64,000 nucleotides of DNA, taken from NCBI RefSeq assembly GCF_000255555.1, contig NZ_AGRW01000054.1:1-64000 (forward strand). The letters are read 5' to 3'. The position numbers and the translations under genes were made by a program. This DNA comes from Treponema saccharophilum DSM 2985. GTDB taxonomy: Bacteria > Spirochaetota > Spirochaetia > Treponematales > Treponemataceae. The first letter of the stretch is position 1. Every line of letters begins with the position of its first letter. A model generated the notes under the pieces. The model made no database searches, was not told the origin of the DNA, and saw only the letters and a list, made by a program, of their open reading frames with translations. Shown here piece after piece: positions 51,860 through 60,414 of the stretch.

Positions 51860-53731
51860 ATGGCAAGTACGTTCGCTGGAATCGAAATCGGAAAGAGAAG
51901 TTTGATGGCGCACACGCAGCAGATTTCTACTGCGGGCCACAATATTTCCAACGCGGACACAGAGGGATATTCCCGTCAGCGCGTCCAGATAAAGACGATG
52001 GATCCGCTTTACAGGGCGGACCTTTCCAGGGCGGAGACTCCGGGGCAGCTCGGGCAGGGCTCGTGCATCGAGAGCATCACCCGCCTGCGCGACGAGCTGC
52101 TTGACCAGCGCATCGTGGCGCAGGGAAATCAGGAGTCGTACTGGGAAACCCGCGAGAAATATTATTCCATGATAGAGGATATCTACAACGAGCCGGACGA
52201 GATTTCCGTGCGCGGGAACATGGATAAATACTGGCAGGGCTGGCAGGAACTTTCGATGTATCCGGAAAGCCAGGCGGCGCGCCAGGCAATCGTGACGAGG
52301 GGAGAGTCCCTTGCGGAATCGATACAGCAGCGCTTCAAGAGCCTTTCCGGTGTCGGCTCCCTCATTAACGGCGATATTGAAGGTTCCGTTAGGCAGGTCA
52401 ACGACATCGCCAAGCAGATTGCCAGCATAAATTCCGAGATTGTCAAATCGAAGGCGGTCGGCGACAATCCCAACGATTTGATGGACAGGCGCGACGTGCT
52501 TGTCGAGAAGCTGTCGAAGCTTGCGAACATAACTTCGGACAACCGTGATTCGGACGAATTTATGGTTCACCTTGACGGGCATATCCTCGTCCAAGGGCAT
52601 CTGGCGCGAGGGTTCGACGTGGAGCCCGTTACGGACAACAGCGGATACAGCAAGGTCGTCTGGAACGACACCGGTGCTGACGCGCATATTTCCGGTGGCT
52701 CTCTCGGCGCCCTTATCGAGCTCCGCGACGTCGATATCAGGAACGAGATTCAGTCGCTCAACACCATGACGATGAATTTCGCCGACCTCGTCAACGATGT
52801 TCACAGGAATGCTGTCGGCGCGAACAACGTCACGGGAATCGATTTCTTCTCGCAGCAGCCTTTCGTGACTGATGCGAGCGGAAATTACGACAGGAACGGC
52901 GACGGTACCAACGATTCGTCGTATGTTTTCAGGTTCACCGGTACGAACAGGCTGAACCCGCAGGAGAAAGTCGGGCTTGACGGCGAGATGGTTCTTTCCG
53001 GCAAGAACGGGAATGTTACGGTTCCGTACCACGCGACGGACACGATTGAGGAAGTCATTGCCAGAATCAACGATTCGGACGGCGAGGTGAAGGCGTACCT
53101 CGACCGGAATTCAAGGCTCGTTTTGAAGGCGACGACGGCGGCGAATGCGGAGAATCCAGACTTCGTAATCCGCCACATCGAGGATTCCGGGCTGTTCCTC
53201 ACAGGATATTCGGGAATTCTTTCTATGACAGGTCCGGAGGGCGCGTATGATTTTGCCCGTGCGGATGCTGTCTCGTCGCTCAGGCAGGACGCGCAGTTTG
53301 CCGTTTCCCCCGTCCAGAACCCCGCGGCGTATATATCCGTGAACCAGGAGATAAAGACCGATGTCCTGAGCGTGGCGGCGGCTTATCCCGTGCGCGGGCG
53401 CGCGCTTTCCGGCGACGGTCGCGCTGCGGTTGAGATTGCGTCAATCCGCAACACGTACGTCATGATTGGGAAGGACAGGACGTTCGACGATTATTTCGCG
53501 AATTCCGTGACGAATGTCGGTCTCAAGGGCGAGCAGGCGGAGACGAATTACCTGAGCCAGAACGCGGTAATGAACGATTTGAGAGGATTGAGAGATTCCA
53601 TCAGCGGTGTTAATATCGACGAGGAGCTTGCGGATATCATAAAATTCCAGCACGGTTACAACGCCGCCGCGAAATTCGTATCCGTCATGGACAGTCTTCT
53701 TGATACTGTCATAAACAGGCTCGGAGTTTGA
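51860..53731 (+). CDS. flgK: Flagellar hook-associated protein FlgK
   Basis: 623 aa, the first hook-filament junction protein (HAP1). The conserved N terminus reads TFAGIEIGKRSLMAHTQQIS followed by TAGHNISNADTEGYSRQRV; the C terminus has the heptad helix SISGVNIDEELADIIKFQHG ending YNAAAKFVSVMDSLLDTVIN. Both termini form the D0/D1 coiled coil. GGAGGA precedes the ATG. Exported by the flagellar type III system, so no Sec signal. Confidence 0.95.
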   Translation: MASTFAGIEIGKRSLMAHTQQISTAGHNISNADTEGYSRQRVQIKTMDPLYRADLSRAETPGQLGQGSCIESITRLRDELLDQRIVAQGNQESYWETREKYYSMIEDIYNEPDEISVRGNMDKYWQGWQELSMYPESQAARQAIVTRGESLAESIQQRFKSLSGVGSLINGDIEGSVRQVNDIAKQIASINSEIVKSKAVGDNPNDLMDRRDVLVEKLSKLANITSDNRDSDEFMVHLDGHILVQGHLARGFDVEPVTDNSGYSKVVWNDTGADAHISGGSLGALIELRDVDIRNEIQSLNTMTMNFADLVNDVHRNAVGANNVTGIDFFSQQPFVTDASGNYDRNGDGTNDSSYVFRFTGTNRLNPQEKVGLDGEMVLSGKNGNVTVPYHATDTIEEVIARINDSDGEVKAYLDRNSRLVLKATTAANAENPDFVIRHIEDSGLFLTGYSGILSMTGPEGAYDFARADAVSSLRQDAQFAVSPVQNPAAYISVNQEIKTDVLSVAAAYPVRGRALSGDGRAAVEIASIRNTYVMIGKDRTFDDYFANSVTNVGLKGEQAETNYLSQNAVMNDLRGLRDSISGVNIDEELADIIKFQHGYNAAAKFVSVMDSLLDTVINRLGV

Positions 53732-53750
53732 TTTTCAGGAGATATAGCGA

Positions 53751-54998
53751 ATGCCGACAAGAATCAGCAGTCAGTACAACAACAGGCAGACACAGAACAA
53801 TCTGAGGCGTCAGGAAATACAGAAGGCAAAGATTGATAATCAGATTGGAACCCAGTCGAAGATATCCAACCTTCGCGATGATCCTCTCGCTGCTGGGCAT
53901 CTTGTCAAATATCAGTCGTATCTTTCGCGCGTAAATAATTTCGAGAAGAATGCGCAGACCCTCAGCGATAAATTCGAATATCGCGAGGGATATATGAAGA
54001 ATTCCCTTGAGGTTATGCAGCGCGTGCGCGAGCTTGCCGTGCAGGGCGCGAACGGGATAAACACTGCCGAAGATATGCGGAACATCGCCGTCGAGGTCAA
54101 CGAGCTTCTCGGCGAGCTTCTGCAGAACGCGAACGCGGTCGGGCCTGACGGCACTTCGATTTTTTCCGGAACAAGCACGAACATCCAGGCATTTGACGCG
54201 GAGATGGGGGCGGTGAAGGGCTCTATTTATCCTGTTATCGCCAACGTCCGCTACAACGGCTCAATCGACAAGAATCTTATCGAAGTGGACGAGAACAAAT
54301 TCATCGCGGTTGACAATGCCGGAAACCATACTTTTTGGGCGGAAAACCAGCGCCTGTTTGGCGGGCGCGACGCTTCCGACTGGCAGGCGCAGGAGGATTC
54401 CGTCGTCGCGATTGACGGGCAGAACATCTACATCGACGAGGGGGACAATGTTTTTGTCCTCGTCTCCAAGATAAACGCGAGCGGAATCGCCGTGAAAGCG
54501 TCCGTCGATCCCGTTTCGCACGGCCTGAACCTTGCGACGACGGATGCGCATCAGCTCTGGCTTGAGGATTTGAGCGGCTCGACGCTCAATGAACTTGGCA
54601 TCATAAAGGATTCGAGCCAGAAACCCCCGTACAATATCGGCGACAGCGTGCGGCTTTCGGGCGGTTCGCTTTTCGATGCCGTGATAACGCTGCGCGATGC
54701 CCTTTTTGCCGGCGACTCGGAGACGGTCGGCGGAAGCGCGTTGATGGGAATTGACAGCGGAATCAACAACCTCGTGAACCGTCTCGCGAAAAGCGGTTCC
54801 GAATACGAGAGGCTGGAGAAGGACATATTGAGGAATTCCTCTGTCGCTCTCAATGTGACGGAGCAGATTTCCCGTGAGGGCGATTTGGACATAACGAAGG
54901 CGATTACGGACGAGAAGGCGCTGGAGCACGTTCAGCAGGCTACGCTCCATTCTGCGAGCAAGATTTATTCGTCTTCGCTTCTTAATTACATGAGATGA
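53751..54998 (+). CDS. flgL: Flagellar hook-associated protein FlgL
   Basis: 415 aa, the second junction protein (HAP3). Flagellin-like N terminus (PTRISSQYNNRQTQNNLRRQ) and SLEVMQRVRELAVQGANGIN, which is conserved among flagellin-fold proteins. The C terminus (LEHVQQATLHSASKIYSSSL) closes the D0/D1 helices. CAGGAGA lies before the ATG. It is 19 nt after flgK, in one operon with fliW and csrA. Confidence 0.93.
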   Translation: MPTRISSQYNNRQTQNNLRRQEIQKAKIDNQIGTQSKISNLRDDPLAAGHLVKYQSYLSRVNNFEKNAQTLSDKFEYREGYMKNSLEVMQRVRELAVQGANGINTAEDMRNIAVEVNELLGELLQNANAVGPDGTSIFSGTSTNIQAFDAEMGAVKGSIYPVIANVRYNGSIDKNLIEVDENKFIAVDNAGNHTFWAENQRLFGGRDASDWQAQEDSVVAIDGQNIYIDEGDNVFVLVSKINASGIAVKASVDPVSHGLNLATTDAHQLWLEDLSGSTLNELGIIKDSSQKPPYNIGDSVRLSGGSLFDAVITLRDALFAGDSETVGGSALMGIDSGINNLVNRLAKSGSEYERLEKDILRNSSVALNVTEQISREGDLDITKAITDEKALEHVQQATLHSASKIYSSSLLNYMR

Positions 54999-55026
54999 CA
55001 GAAAATTGATGGAGGGGTATTGAAAA

Positions 55027-55485
55027 ATGGAAATGAACAAAATTGAAGTGAAAACAAAGACAATGGGAACGGTTTCTGTCGATATGGACAAGGTGATAAA
55101 ATTTCCGGTGGGGCTTTTCGGGTTCGAGAATTACCATGATTTTGCCCTTATCGAGGCTGAGTATCGCCCTTTCATATGGATGCAGTCGCTTAATGACAGG
55201 AACCTCGCGTTCCTCCTCATCGACCCGTTCACGGTGACTGACGGGTATGAGATTGACGTCGACGACAAGACGCTCCTTGAGATTGGCGTCGATTCGCCCG
55301 CCGATGTCGTCGTGTATTCTATCGTGACTGTTCCCGCTGACGGAGGCCCCGTGACGGCAAACCTTCAGGGACCTGTCGTCATTAACAGGCGTAACAACAA
55401 CGCCATGCAGGCTATCCTTTCGGATTCAAAATGGACTACGAAGCACAATATCGTAGAGGCGCTCAGGTCAAGCTCAAAAAGATGA
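55027..55485 (+). CDS. fliW: Flagellar assembly factor FliW
   Basis: 152 aa cytosolic protein that binds CsrA and flagellin, relieving CsrA repression when flagellin is exported. Typical FliW pattern: IKFPVGLFGFENYHDFALIE, MQSLNDRNLAFLLIDPF and ITV-like core VVVYSIVTVPADGGPVTANLQGPVVINRRN. GGAGGGG precedes the ATG. The last codons lie in the loop and arm of a hairpin that abuts the csrA ribosome binding site. Confidence 0.93.
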   Translation: MEMNKIEVKTKTMGTVSVDMDKVIKFPVGLFGFENYHDFALIEAEYRPFIWMQSLNDRNLAFLLIDPFTVTDGYEIDVDDKTLLEIGVDSPADVVVYSIVTVPADGGPVTANLQGPVVINRRNNNAMQAILSDSKWTTKHNIVEALRSSSKR

Positions 55486-55497
55486 GCTTGGGGGAGA
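55469..55497 (+). promoter_or_regulatory. hairpin adjoining the csrA ribosome binding site
   Basis: CAAGCTC (55469-55475), 8-nt loop, GAGCTTG (55484-55490), immediately followed by GGGGAGATG. It spans the fliW stop codon. Ribosomes finishing fliW would open it, which could couple fliW and csrA translation. Confidence 0.5.
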
Positions 55498-55502
55498 TGT
55501 GA

Positions 55503-55733
55503 ATGCTAATTCTTTCAAGAAAAGTCGATGAGAAAATAAAAATCGGTACCGACATAACGATAACGCTTATCGGAATCTCCGGCGATCAGGTGAAAATCGG
55601 CGTGGAAGCCCCCAAGAACGTCAAGGTCTTCCGGCAGGAAGTATTTGATGATATCCAGAGGCAGAATATGGAGGCCGCAGCTGCTGCCCCGGCGCTCGAT
55701 GTTCTGTCAAAACTCTTCGGCAAGAAAAAATGA
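55503..55733 (+). CDS. csrA: Translational regulator CsrA
   Basis: 76 aa RNA-binding dimer that blocks ribosome binding sites containing GGA. The core [20 protein letters not shown] and [20 protein letters not shown] is canonical. The C-terminal extension ([20 protein letters not shown]) is Ala-rich and about 15 residues longer than in E. coli; such extensions are seen in FliW-regulated CsrA. It is 17 nt after fliW and last in the operon. No terminator is visible before the convergent tsaB end. Confidence 0.96.
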   Translation: MLILSRKVDEKIKIGTDITITLIGISGDQVKIGVEAPKNVKVFRQEVFDDIQRQNMEAAAAAPALDVLSKLFGKKK

Positions 55734-55746
55734 TGCGATGCGGAGC

Positions 55747-56424
55747 CTATTTTGCGTCCAGCGCAAGTTCGGCTTCGCTTTTCCTCAAGTAAACGGGACC
55801 GTCATAATCTTTGAGCGGTTCTTTTTTTTGTTCGATGAGGTTTTCCGCAATTGTGAAAAGCGCGTCGGTCGGGTTCGGCTGCGATGAGAACGATATGATG
55901 TCGAGCGCTCCGTCGGCTTCCCTTATTTTTTCAGAAAAAAGCGCGGCGTCAGGGCCGACGACGAGCGATTTTGTCCCGCGCCTGCCCAAAAATGCGGCTA
56001 TTTTTTCCGCGGTTGTGTCTTCCGCCTCAAGAACGCAGGTTCCGTTCTCGTATGCTGCCGCGAAGAACTGGTCTTTTTTTGCGTCGATGACCGAGACGAC
56101 CGTCCCGCCGAAATCCCTGAACGGAAACGCGTACGCTTCAAGGCTCGGAATTCCGTATATCGGCTTTCCGCACGAAAGCTCTATTGCCTTCAGCGCGGAG
56201 AACGCGAGGCGCAGCCCCGTGAACGTTCCCGGTCCCTCGCACAGCGCCATGTAATCGAGGTCGGCCGGTTTCAGCCCGACCTGCGCAAGGATATCGTCTA
56301 TTGCCGGAAGAATCCTCTGCGACTGCTTCATCCCTATGTCAAGCGAGAGCGTCGCCTTCTCGTTTCCGTTTTTTGCGGCGATCACCATGCAGGGCGACGC
56401 CGAATCTATTGCCAATGATTTCAT
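55747..56424 (-). CDS. tsaB: tRNA threonylcarbamoyladenosine complex subunit TsaB
   Basis: 225 aa ASKHA-fold protein (YeaZ) that pairs with TsaD to make t6A37 in ANN-decoding tRNAs. Signature blocks: SLAIDSASPCMVIAAKNG, MALCEGPGTFTGLRLAFSAL and GIPSLEAYAFPFR. It follows tsaE by 13 nt, a common pairing. tsaD is not in the window. Confidence 0.92.
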   Translation of the reverse strand: MKSLAIDSASPCMVIAAKNGNEKATLSLDIGMKQSQRILPAIDDILAQVGLKPADLDYMALCEGPGTFTGLRLAFSALKAIELSCGKPIYGIPSLEAYAFPFRDFGGTVVSVIDAKKDQFFAAAYENGTCVLEAEDTTAEKIAAFLGRRGTKSLVVGPDAALFSEKIREADGALDIISFSSQPNPTDALFTIAENLIEQKKEPLKDYDGPVYLRKSEAELALDAK

Positions 56425-56437
56425 TTTTGTTTTTCCT

Positions 56438-56875
56438 TTAGATGCTGCCGTGTGGCCAGTTTTCGATTGTTATCGTTCTTTCGGTCGAGCCTTCCTTCGG
56501 CTCGATTCTGATTATTATCGTCTCGCGGGGAAGCTCGTCCATCACTTTCTCGCTCCATTCGATTATCGAGACTCCGTTTCCGTACATCATGTCCTCGACG
56601 CCGAGGTTTATGAAATCTTCTCCGCCGTCGAGCCTGTATACGTCCATGTGGTAGAGGGGGAGGCGACCTTCGTATTCTGAAATGAGGCAGAATGTCGGGC
56701 TTGTTATCGTGTCGGCAACGCCGAGCGACTCCGCGATTCCCTTCGTCATGGTCGTTTTTCCCGCCGCGAGCGTTCCCTGCATCGCTATGATTTCTCCGCC
56801 TGTGAGCGCCCCGCCGATTTTTCTTCCGAGCGCGATTGTCTCCTCGGCGCTGTTAGTGGTGAATGTCAGGCGCAT
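56438..56875 (-). CDS. tsaE: tRNA threonylcarbamoyladenosine complex ATPase TsaE
   Basis: 145 aa P-loop ATPase (YjeE) that recycles the TsaB-TsaD complex. Walker A reads GTLAAGKTTMTKGIA; TITSPTFCLISEYEGRLPLY and HMDVYRL are family hallmarks; the later IIEWSEKV carries the conserved Trp. Ala replaces the usual Gly before GKTT. The start overlaps the upstream unknown gene by 10 nt. Confidence 0.93.
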   Translation of the reverse strand: MRLTFTTNSAEETIALGRKIGGALTGGEIIAMQGTLAAGKTTMTKGIAESLGVADTITSPTFCLISEYEGRLPLYHMDVYRLDGGEDFINLGVEDMMYGNGVSIIEWSEKVMDELPRETIIIRIEPKEGSTERTITIENWPHGSI

Positions 56876-57138
56876 GGCAGCTTGCCTTCGTTGTCGAGCG
56901 AGAGAATGTACGTTTTCAGCGCGGATTTTACCGGAATCAGAGGATAGTCTATGTCCGTTCCCGGAGCCAAATCGACGTATATTATTTTGTCGCCGAACGG
57001 CCCCATTTCGATGGTGAATGAGATGTTCGCGCTGAGAGTCTTTGACAGCAGTTCCAGTTTTGCCTGCGCCGTGTAATTTCTTCTGTAATAAATGTAATTG
57101 TCATCAGTCCGAATCTGATCCAATCCCAAAACTTTCAT
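56866..57138 (-). CDS. Small hypothetical protein between pilZ and tsaE
   Basis: 90 aa, beginning MKVLGLDQIRTDDNYIYYRR. It looks like a small alpha/beta domain (KLELLSKTLSANISFTIEMG, KIIYVDLAPGTDIDYPLIPV). No motif, signal or membrane segment. It overlaps tsaE by 10 nt and follows the PilZ gene by 15 nt, so it belongs to the same operon. AGGAGA precedes the ATG. Function unknown. Confidence 0.7.
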   Translation of the reverse strand: MKVLGLDQIRTDDNYIYYRRNYTAQAKLELLSKTLSANISFTIEMGPFGDKIIYVDLAPGTDIDYPLIPVKSALKTYILSLDNEGKLPCA

Positions 57139-57153
57139 AGAATCTCCTGTATA

Positions 57154-58245
57154 CTAGTCGTCATAGCCGATCGCGAGCGCCTGGATTCTGTTCGTGGCGG
57201 CATTTTCGATTTTCAAGAATCTGACGTGGAGAATGAACATTCCGTCGATTCTTTTTGTCGTCCGTACAATGGATCCTATCGCGGAATCCGTCACTTTTCT
57301 GTTGAATTGCCCCTCGATGTATATGAACTGATCCGGCTTTATCGGCAATGTCGTTATTAGCCTGCAACCTCCAATCGAAACGTCCTCGAGCGTGCCCTCG
57401 TGCGTCTTTTCCGCGCGCTCGTACGATATCTCGCCCTTCTTTTTCTCGCTCGTCTTGACCGAAGAGAAACTGCACGGAAGCTGAAGCTCGACGCGCTCCG
57501 ACTGCCTCATCTGCAACGGGGTGATTTTGTCGGTATGCGCCGTGATGAGGCGTTTGCTTCCGTCGTTCCCGTCTATATACCGTACGACGCGCGCCTCGAT
57601 TTTGTACGGGAACCCGTCCTTCGTCTCGAAAATGAGCTGAATCTTCGACAGCTCCGCCGGAAGCTCTTTCATCTGCTCCATGCTCTGCGGAACGGAAAGT
57701 ATCATCCCGTCCGGCGTGTTCTCGAGTATCTCCAGCTTGTGGTGGAATCCCTTCGTGAGCGTGAACGTCAGCGTCGTGCCCGTCTCGACGCTTTTCGTGT
57801 TTTTCAGGATGATGGTCTTCTTGTATGTCTTTACGAGCTTCTTCCGCAACGTGAACAGGCTGACTTTTTTCTCCTCGTCGCCGATGACGTCCAGTTTTTT
57901 GAACTGTTCCTTCATGAGCGACTCAAGCTCATCATGATCTTGGACAAGGTAGAGTATGTTCGGCGTGCGCTTCACTTTCGTTATTTCCATGAGGATGTTC
58001 TTTTCCTCTTTCGAAAGCTGGGCCTCCTTCGCAATCTGGTTTATGTCGGAGACCGACGTCGGACGTCTTTTCTGCCGCTCGACATATTGCGGCGAATTCT
58101 TGTACGAGAGAATGTATTTCGATATGAAGAAAATCGCCGCCAGCACGAGCACTATGACGACGATGAGGATTGCGTATCCGAGTACGTTGACCTCTCCTCT
58201 TGCCTGAATCGTTGAACCGGAATTTGACCCGAAAAATGAACCCAT
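57154..58245 (-). CDS. Membrane-anchored PilZ-domain (c-di-GMP) protein
   Basis: 363 aa. A transmembrane helix near residues 22-46 (LGYAILIVVIVLVLAAIFFI) is followed by a cytoplasmic helical linker, a YcgR-N-like beta domain (about 135-245) and a PilZ domain (about 245-350). PilZ c-di-GMP ligands appear as RQSERVELQLPC (RxxxR) and EDVSIGGCRL (D-x-S-x-x-G). A YcgR-type role in flagellar braking or chemotaxis is inferred from this architecture and from proximity to fliD. Confidence 0.87.
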   Translation of the reverse strand: MGSFFGSNSGSTIQARGEVNVLGYAILIVVIVLVLAAIFFISKYILSYKNSPQYVERQKRRPTSVSDINQIAKEAQLSKEEKNILMEITKVKRTPNILYLVQDHDELESLMKEQFKKLDVIGDEEKKVSLFTLRKKLVKTYKKTIILKNTKSVETGTTLTFTLTKGFHHKLEILENTPDGMILSVPQSMEQMKELPAELSKIQLIFETKDGFPYKIEARVVRYIDGNDGSKRLITAHTDKITPLQMRQSERVELQLPCSFSSVKTSEKKKGEISYERAEKTHEGTLEDVSIGGCRLITTLPIKPDQFIYIEGQFNRKVTDSAIGSIVRTTKRIDGMFILHVRFLKIENAATNRIQALAIGYDD

Positions 58246-58270
58246 AAATTCTCCTGTCTAATGTGTCGGA

Positions 58271-58888
58271 TTAGTTTCCGAGCGTATTGAGGGTTTTCGC
58301 TATTGCCGAAAGCCGCGGGCTTATCTCGTATTCCGCGAGATCCCCGATGAGAACCGTGTCGCCTGACTCGACAGCCTGCTCGAAGTCGCTGAGTATCGGC
58401 ATGAAATCCTGGAAGAAATCCCCGACAGTCTTGTTCCCGTCATCCGTCTCGATTCCGTCGGCGATGAAATTGCTGAATTCGTCGGGGAAATAAGCCGCGA
58501 GCCGCGCCGTCCTGCAGAATTCGTCTATCAGAGAGGCGACTTCCGCGATGAGGGCGTTTGCCTCCTTGTCCTTCCCGCTCTGGAAATTCACGGAAATGTC
58601 CTTTATCTTTTCCGCGAGCGCCGAGCAGCTGAAAAATTCCCTTTTGAATTCCGATTTCACGTCGGACAGCATAATCATCGATATTTCGATTCTCGTCCCG
58701 TCCGAAATGGGCGTTCCCAAGCACTCTTCGAAATTGTCAGGGACAACTTCCGTTCCGTTTACGGTTATTCCTGTCGTCGTCGCGTTGTTTGCCTCGAATT
58801 CCGACTCAAATGCCTTGAGAACATCTCCTACAGTCTTCTCGTTTTCGAGCGTGACATCTATCTTCTGTGAATTGATGAAAACTTCCAT
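58271..58888 (-). CDS. Hypothetical protein of the fliD-pilZ locus
   Basis: 205 aa. Residues 1-75 have a ubiquitin-like beta-grasp pattern (EVFINSQKIDVTLENEKTVG, then ITVNGTEVVPDNFEECLGTP). The rest is helical and acidic (SALAEKIKDISVNFQSGKDK, FFQDFMPILSDFEQAVESGD). No signal peptide. It precedes the PilZ gene by 25 nt, and before element insertion it would have followed fliD closely, so a flagellar chaperone or assembly role is possible. Not recognised as a named family. Confidence 0.65.
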   Translation of the reverse strand: MEVFINSQKIDVTLENEKTVGDVLKAFESEFEANNATTTGITVNGTEVVPDNFEECLGTPISDGTRIEISMIMLSDVKSEFKREFFSCSALAEKIKDISVNFQSGKDKEANALIAEVASLIDEFCRTARLAAYFPDEFSNFIADGIETDDGNKTVGDFFQDFMPILSDFEQAVESGDTVLIGDLAEYEISPRLSAIAKTLNTLGN

Positions 58889-59069
58889 AATTATAGAAAA
58901 CCTCTACGTCGTGCCGGGGAAAATCTCCGGTTTTTGCAACCCTCGCAAGGCTTTGCCGCTCAGGATGCCGTTGAAATGTCGTCCTTCTGCTTTTTTTGTG
59001 AAGCGGACGCGCTGATTCCGCAGTTATATGCCGATTCAGAACACAACCATTATACTACTGTTTGTTCTG
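58889..59069. other. chromosomal spacer between the element and the 58271-58888 gene
   Basis: About 180 bp with the displaced fliD tail at its right edge (59070-59054 read on the minus strand). It holds short GC-rich hairpins such as CCGGGGAAAATCTCCGG but no ORF or clear promoter. Confidence 0.5.
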
Positions 59070-59080
59070 GTTTGTAAAAC
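59054..59080 (-). pseudogene. fliD: displaced original 3' end of fliD
   Basis: Read on the minus strand, GTTTTACAAAC then CAGAACAAACAGTAG gives FTNQNKQ-stop in frame with the repeat. This matches the present FliD end FTNTNKD-stop. It is the stranded native tail, now outside the gene. Confidence 0.75.
59070..59080. repeat. distal attachment repeat of the integrated element
   Basis: GTTTGTAAAAC, identical to 63482-63492. On the minus strand both copies are followed by three different bases and then AACAAA. Confidence 0.75.
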
Positions 59081-59094
59081 GTCCGTGTAAAAGT

Positions 59095-59117
59095 GATTGG
59101 GGATACATAAAAAGACT
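59095..59117 (+). repeat. left inverted motif pair of the element
   Basis: GATTGGGGA (59095-59103) then CATAAAAAGACT (59106-59117). Both motifs recur on the opposite strand near the right end. Confidence 0.55.
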
Positions 59118-59238
59118 TTTGAAGACAATTCTAAAGTAGGAAAACGCACAATTCAAGACCGAAAACGACACGAAATGTCAGACAGTGACAACGAAGGCGC
59201 GCCCGTTTTGTTGCCCCTCGAAATGCCCCGAGACAATG

Positions 59239-59263
59239 AAAAGGGGGCGGTTTCCCGTCCCCG
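59239..59263 (-). terminator. terminator of the rep-like gene
   Basis: On the minus strand GGGGACGG-GAAA-CCGCCCC (one bulge) then C and UUUU, just after the stop at 59270. Confidence 0.5.
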
Positions 59264-59269
59264 TTCTTT

Positions 59270-60199
59270 TCACATTCCGCATTTTTGCGCTATGAAAGCG
59301 TCCAATTCCGAAATATTGGCGGACACAATCGAACACGCCGCGCCCGTCGAAACATCCCGAACTTTTTTCCTGAGCCGCTTCACGGTGTTTTCGTCGGAAT
59401 TGCTTTTCAGGGCTTCGATGACCCGCGCCAAATCATCGGGGGCATTTTGCACGAAATACGAAAACGCTAGCGTGTCAACGTCTTTCGGTGTCTTCGCTTC
59501 CGTGGTGTCGATATATGACAGCCGCCCGCGTTTCTGAATGTTCGCGTAAAACTCAAAAAAAAGCCGTTTAAGTTCCCCGAAAACAGCCGCGTCGTTAAGG
59601 TCTAGCGGTGACAAATCCCGCTTAAACCGCGTCTTTATTGCCGCGCGTTTCCTGAGCCTATATTCCGCCCGCAAAACGTCCCCGCGCCAAATCTCGGGGA
59701 TGTCGCCGCCGCCCGCCTTAGCTTCCGCCGTCTTGTCATACAGCTTGAAGTCATTCAGCCCCGAACGCAAGAAATAAAGCACTGTTTCAAGTGTCCCCGT
59801 TTGGTTGTAGATGTTTGAACGCCGATAAAGCCCGCCCGCGTTGCCGAACAAACTGAGGTACGAAGAAACCGCGCCCCGCAACGGAATCGAGCAACCGATT
59901 TCAACTGAGCATAGAACGCCCGCGCCGATGTTAAGCCCCGAAACAGCCGCAAGGACTTCGAGCGCGTCCCTTATTTCGGGACACGTCAACGCCGAAAAGT
60001 TTTCGCCCCTGTAGAACTTCGCAAGGCTTCCGCAAACGCGCATTTCGACGACTTCCCCGCCGTGCAATCGCGGCTCAAATTTCATGTTTCGTATACTTCC
60101 GAACCACCGCGCACCCCGCGCCGTTGTCTTCATGTTCGCGTTTGGCTTCCATCCGCCGAGCGCGTTTTCATCAAAATAAATCTCGATGTTGTCTATCAT
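59270..60199 (-). CDS. Putative rolling-circle replication initiator (GpII/Cri-like)
   Basis: 309 aa beginning MIDNIEIYFDENALGGWKPN. The central segment FLRSGLNDFKLYDKTAEAKA and, after a gap, RGDVLRAEYRLRKRAAI have the KxYDKxxE ... LRxExRLR pattern of filamentous-phage and small-plasmid replication proteins. Residue 85 onward (IRDALEVLAAVSGLNIGAGV) and a C-terminal helical region complete it. Catalytic Tyr assignments are not certain. In context (an integrase element, directly repeated hairpins upstream) a replication initiator is the best inference; a generic phage protein is the alternative. The ribosome binding site is poor. Confidence 0.5.
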   Translation of the reverse strand: MIDNIEIYFDENALGGWKPNANMKTTARGARWFGSIRNMKFEPRLHGGEVVEMRVCGSLAKFYRGENFSALTCPEIRDALEVLAAVSGLNIGAGVLCSVEIGCSIPLRGAVSSYLSLFGNAGGLYRRSNIYNQTGTLETVLYFLRSGLNDFKLYDKTAEAKAGGGDIPEIWRGDVLRAEYRLRKRAAIKTRFKRDLSPLDLNDAAVFGELKRLFFEFYANIQKRGRLSYIDTTEAKTPKDVDTLAFSYFVQNAPDDLARVIEALKSNSDENTVKRLRKKVRDVSTGAACSIVSANISELDAFIAQKCGM

Positions 60200-60241
60200 G
60201 TTTTTGTTTATTCACACGTTAAAAAAGGGCTATGTATAAAA

Positions 60242-60413
60242 AGGGGGTCAAAATTTGCACCCCTCAGAAAGCATATTACAGAAATTCCGACGGAAACCAC
60301 GTCCGCGCACGCCCTCGAAAAATCCTCAGGGGGTCAAAATTTGCACCCCCTAGAAAGCATATTACAGAAATTCCGATGATGAACGCCCGCGAACGCCCCC
60401 GAGCCGAAACGGG
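60242..60413 (-). repeat. 86-bp tandem repeat with hairpins, upstream of rep
   Basis: Units start at 60242 and 60328. The first 49 nt of each are nearly identical: GGGGGTCAAAATTTGCACCCC, then AGAAAGCATATTACAG and AAATTCCGA. The GGGGGT...ACCCCC part folds as a hairpin. A third, partial unit (GGGGTCAAA near 60411) contains the stop codon of the upstream gene. The lower copy is followed by five U on the minus strand, so it can act as a terminator. It could also be iterons or a double-strand origin for Rep. Confidence 0.6.
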
Positions 60414-60414
60414 G

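Noticed and set aside
59097-59537. Plus-strand ORF at the left end of the element
   Set aside because: It runs antisense to rep, lacks a ribosome binding site and has no coherent composition.
60242-60413. CRISPR array
   Set aside because: Only two full units, with related spacers, and no cas gene nearby.
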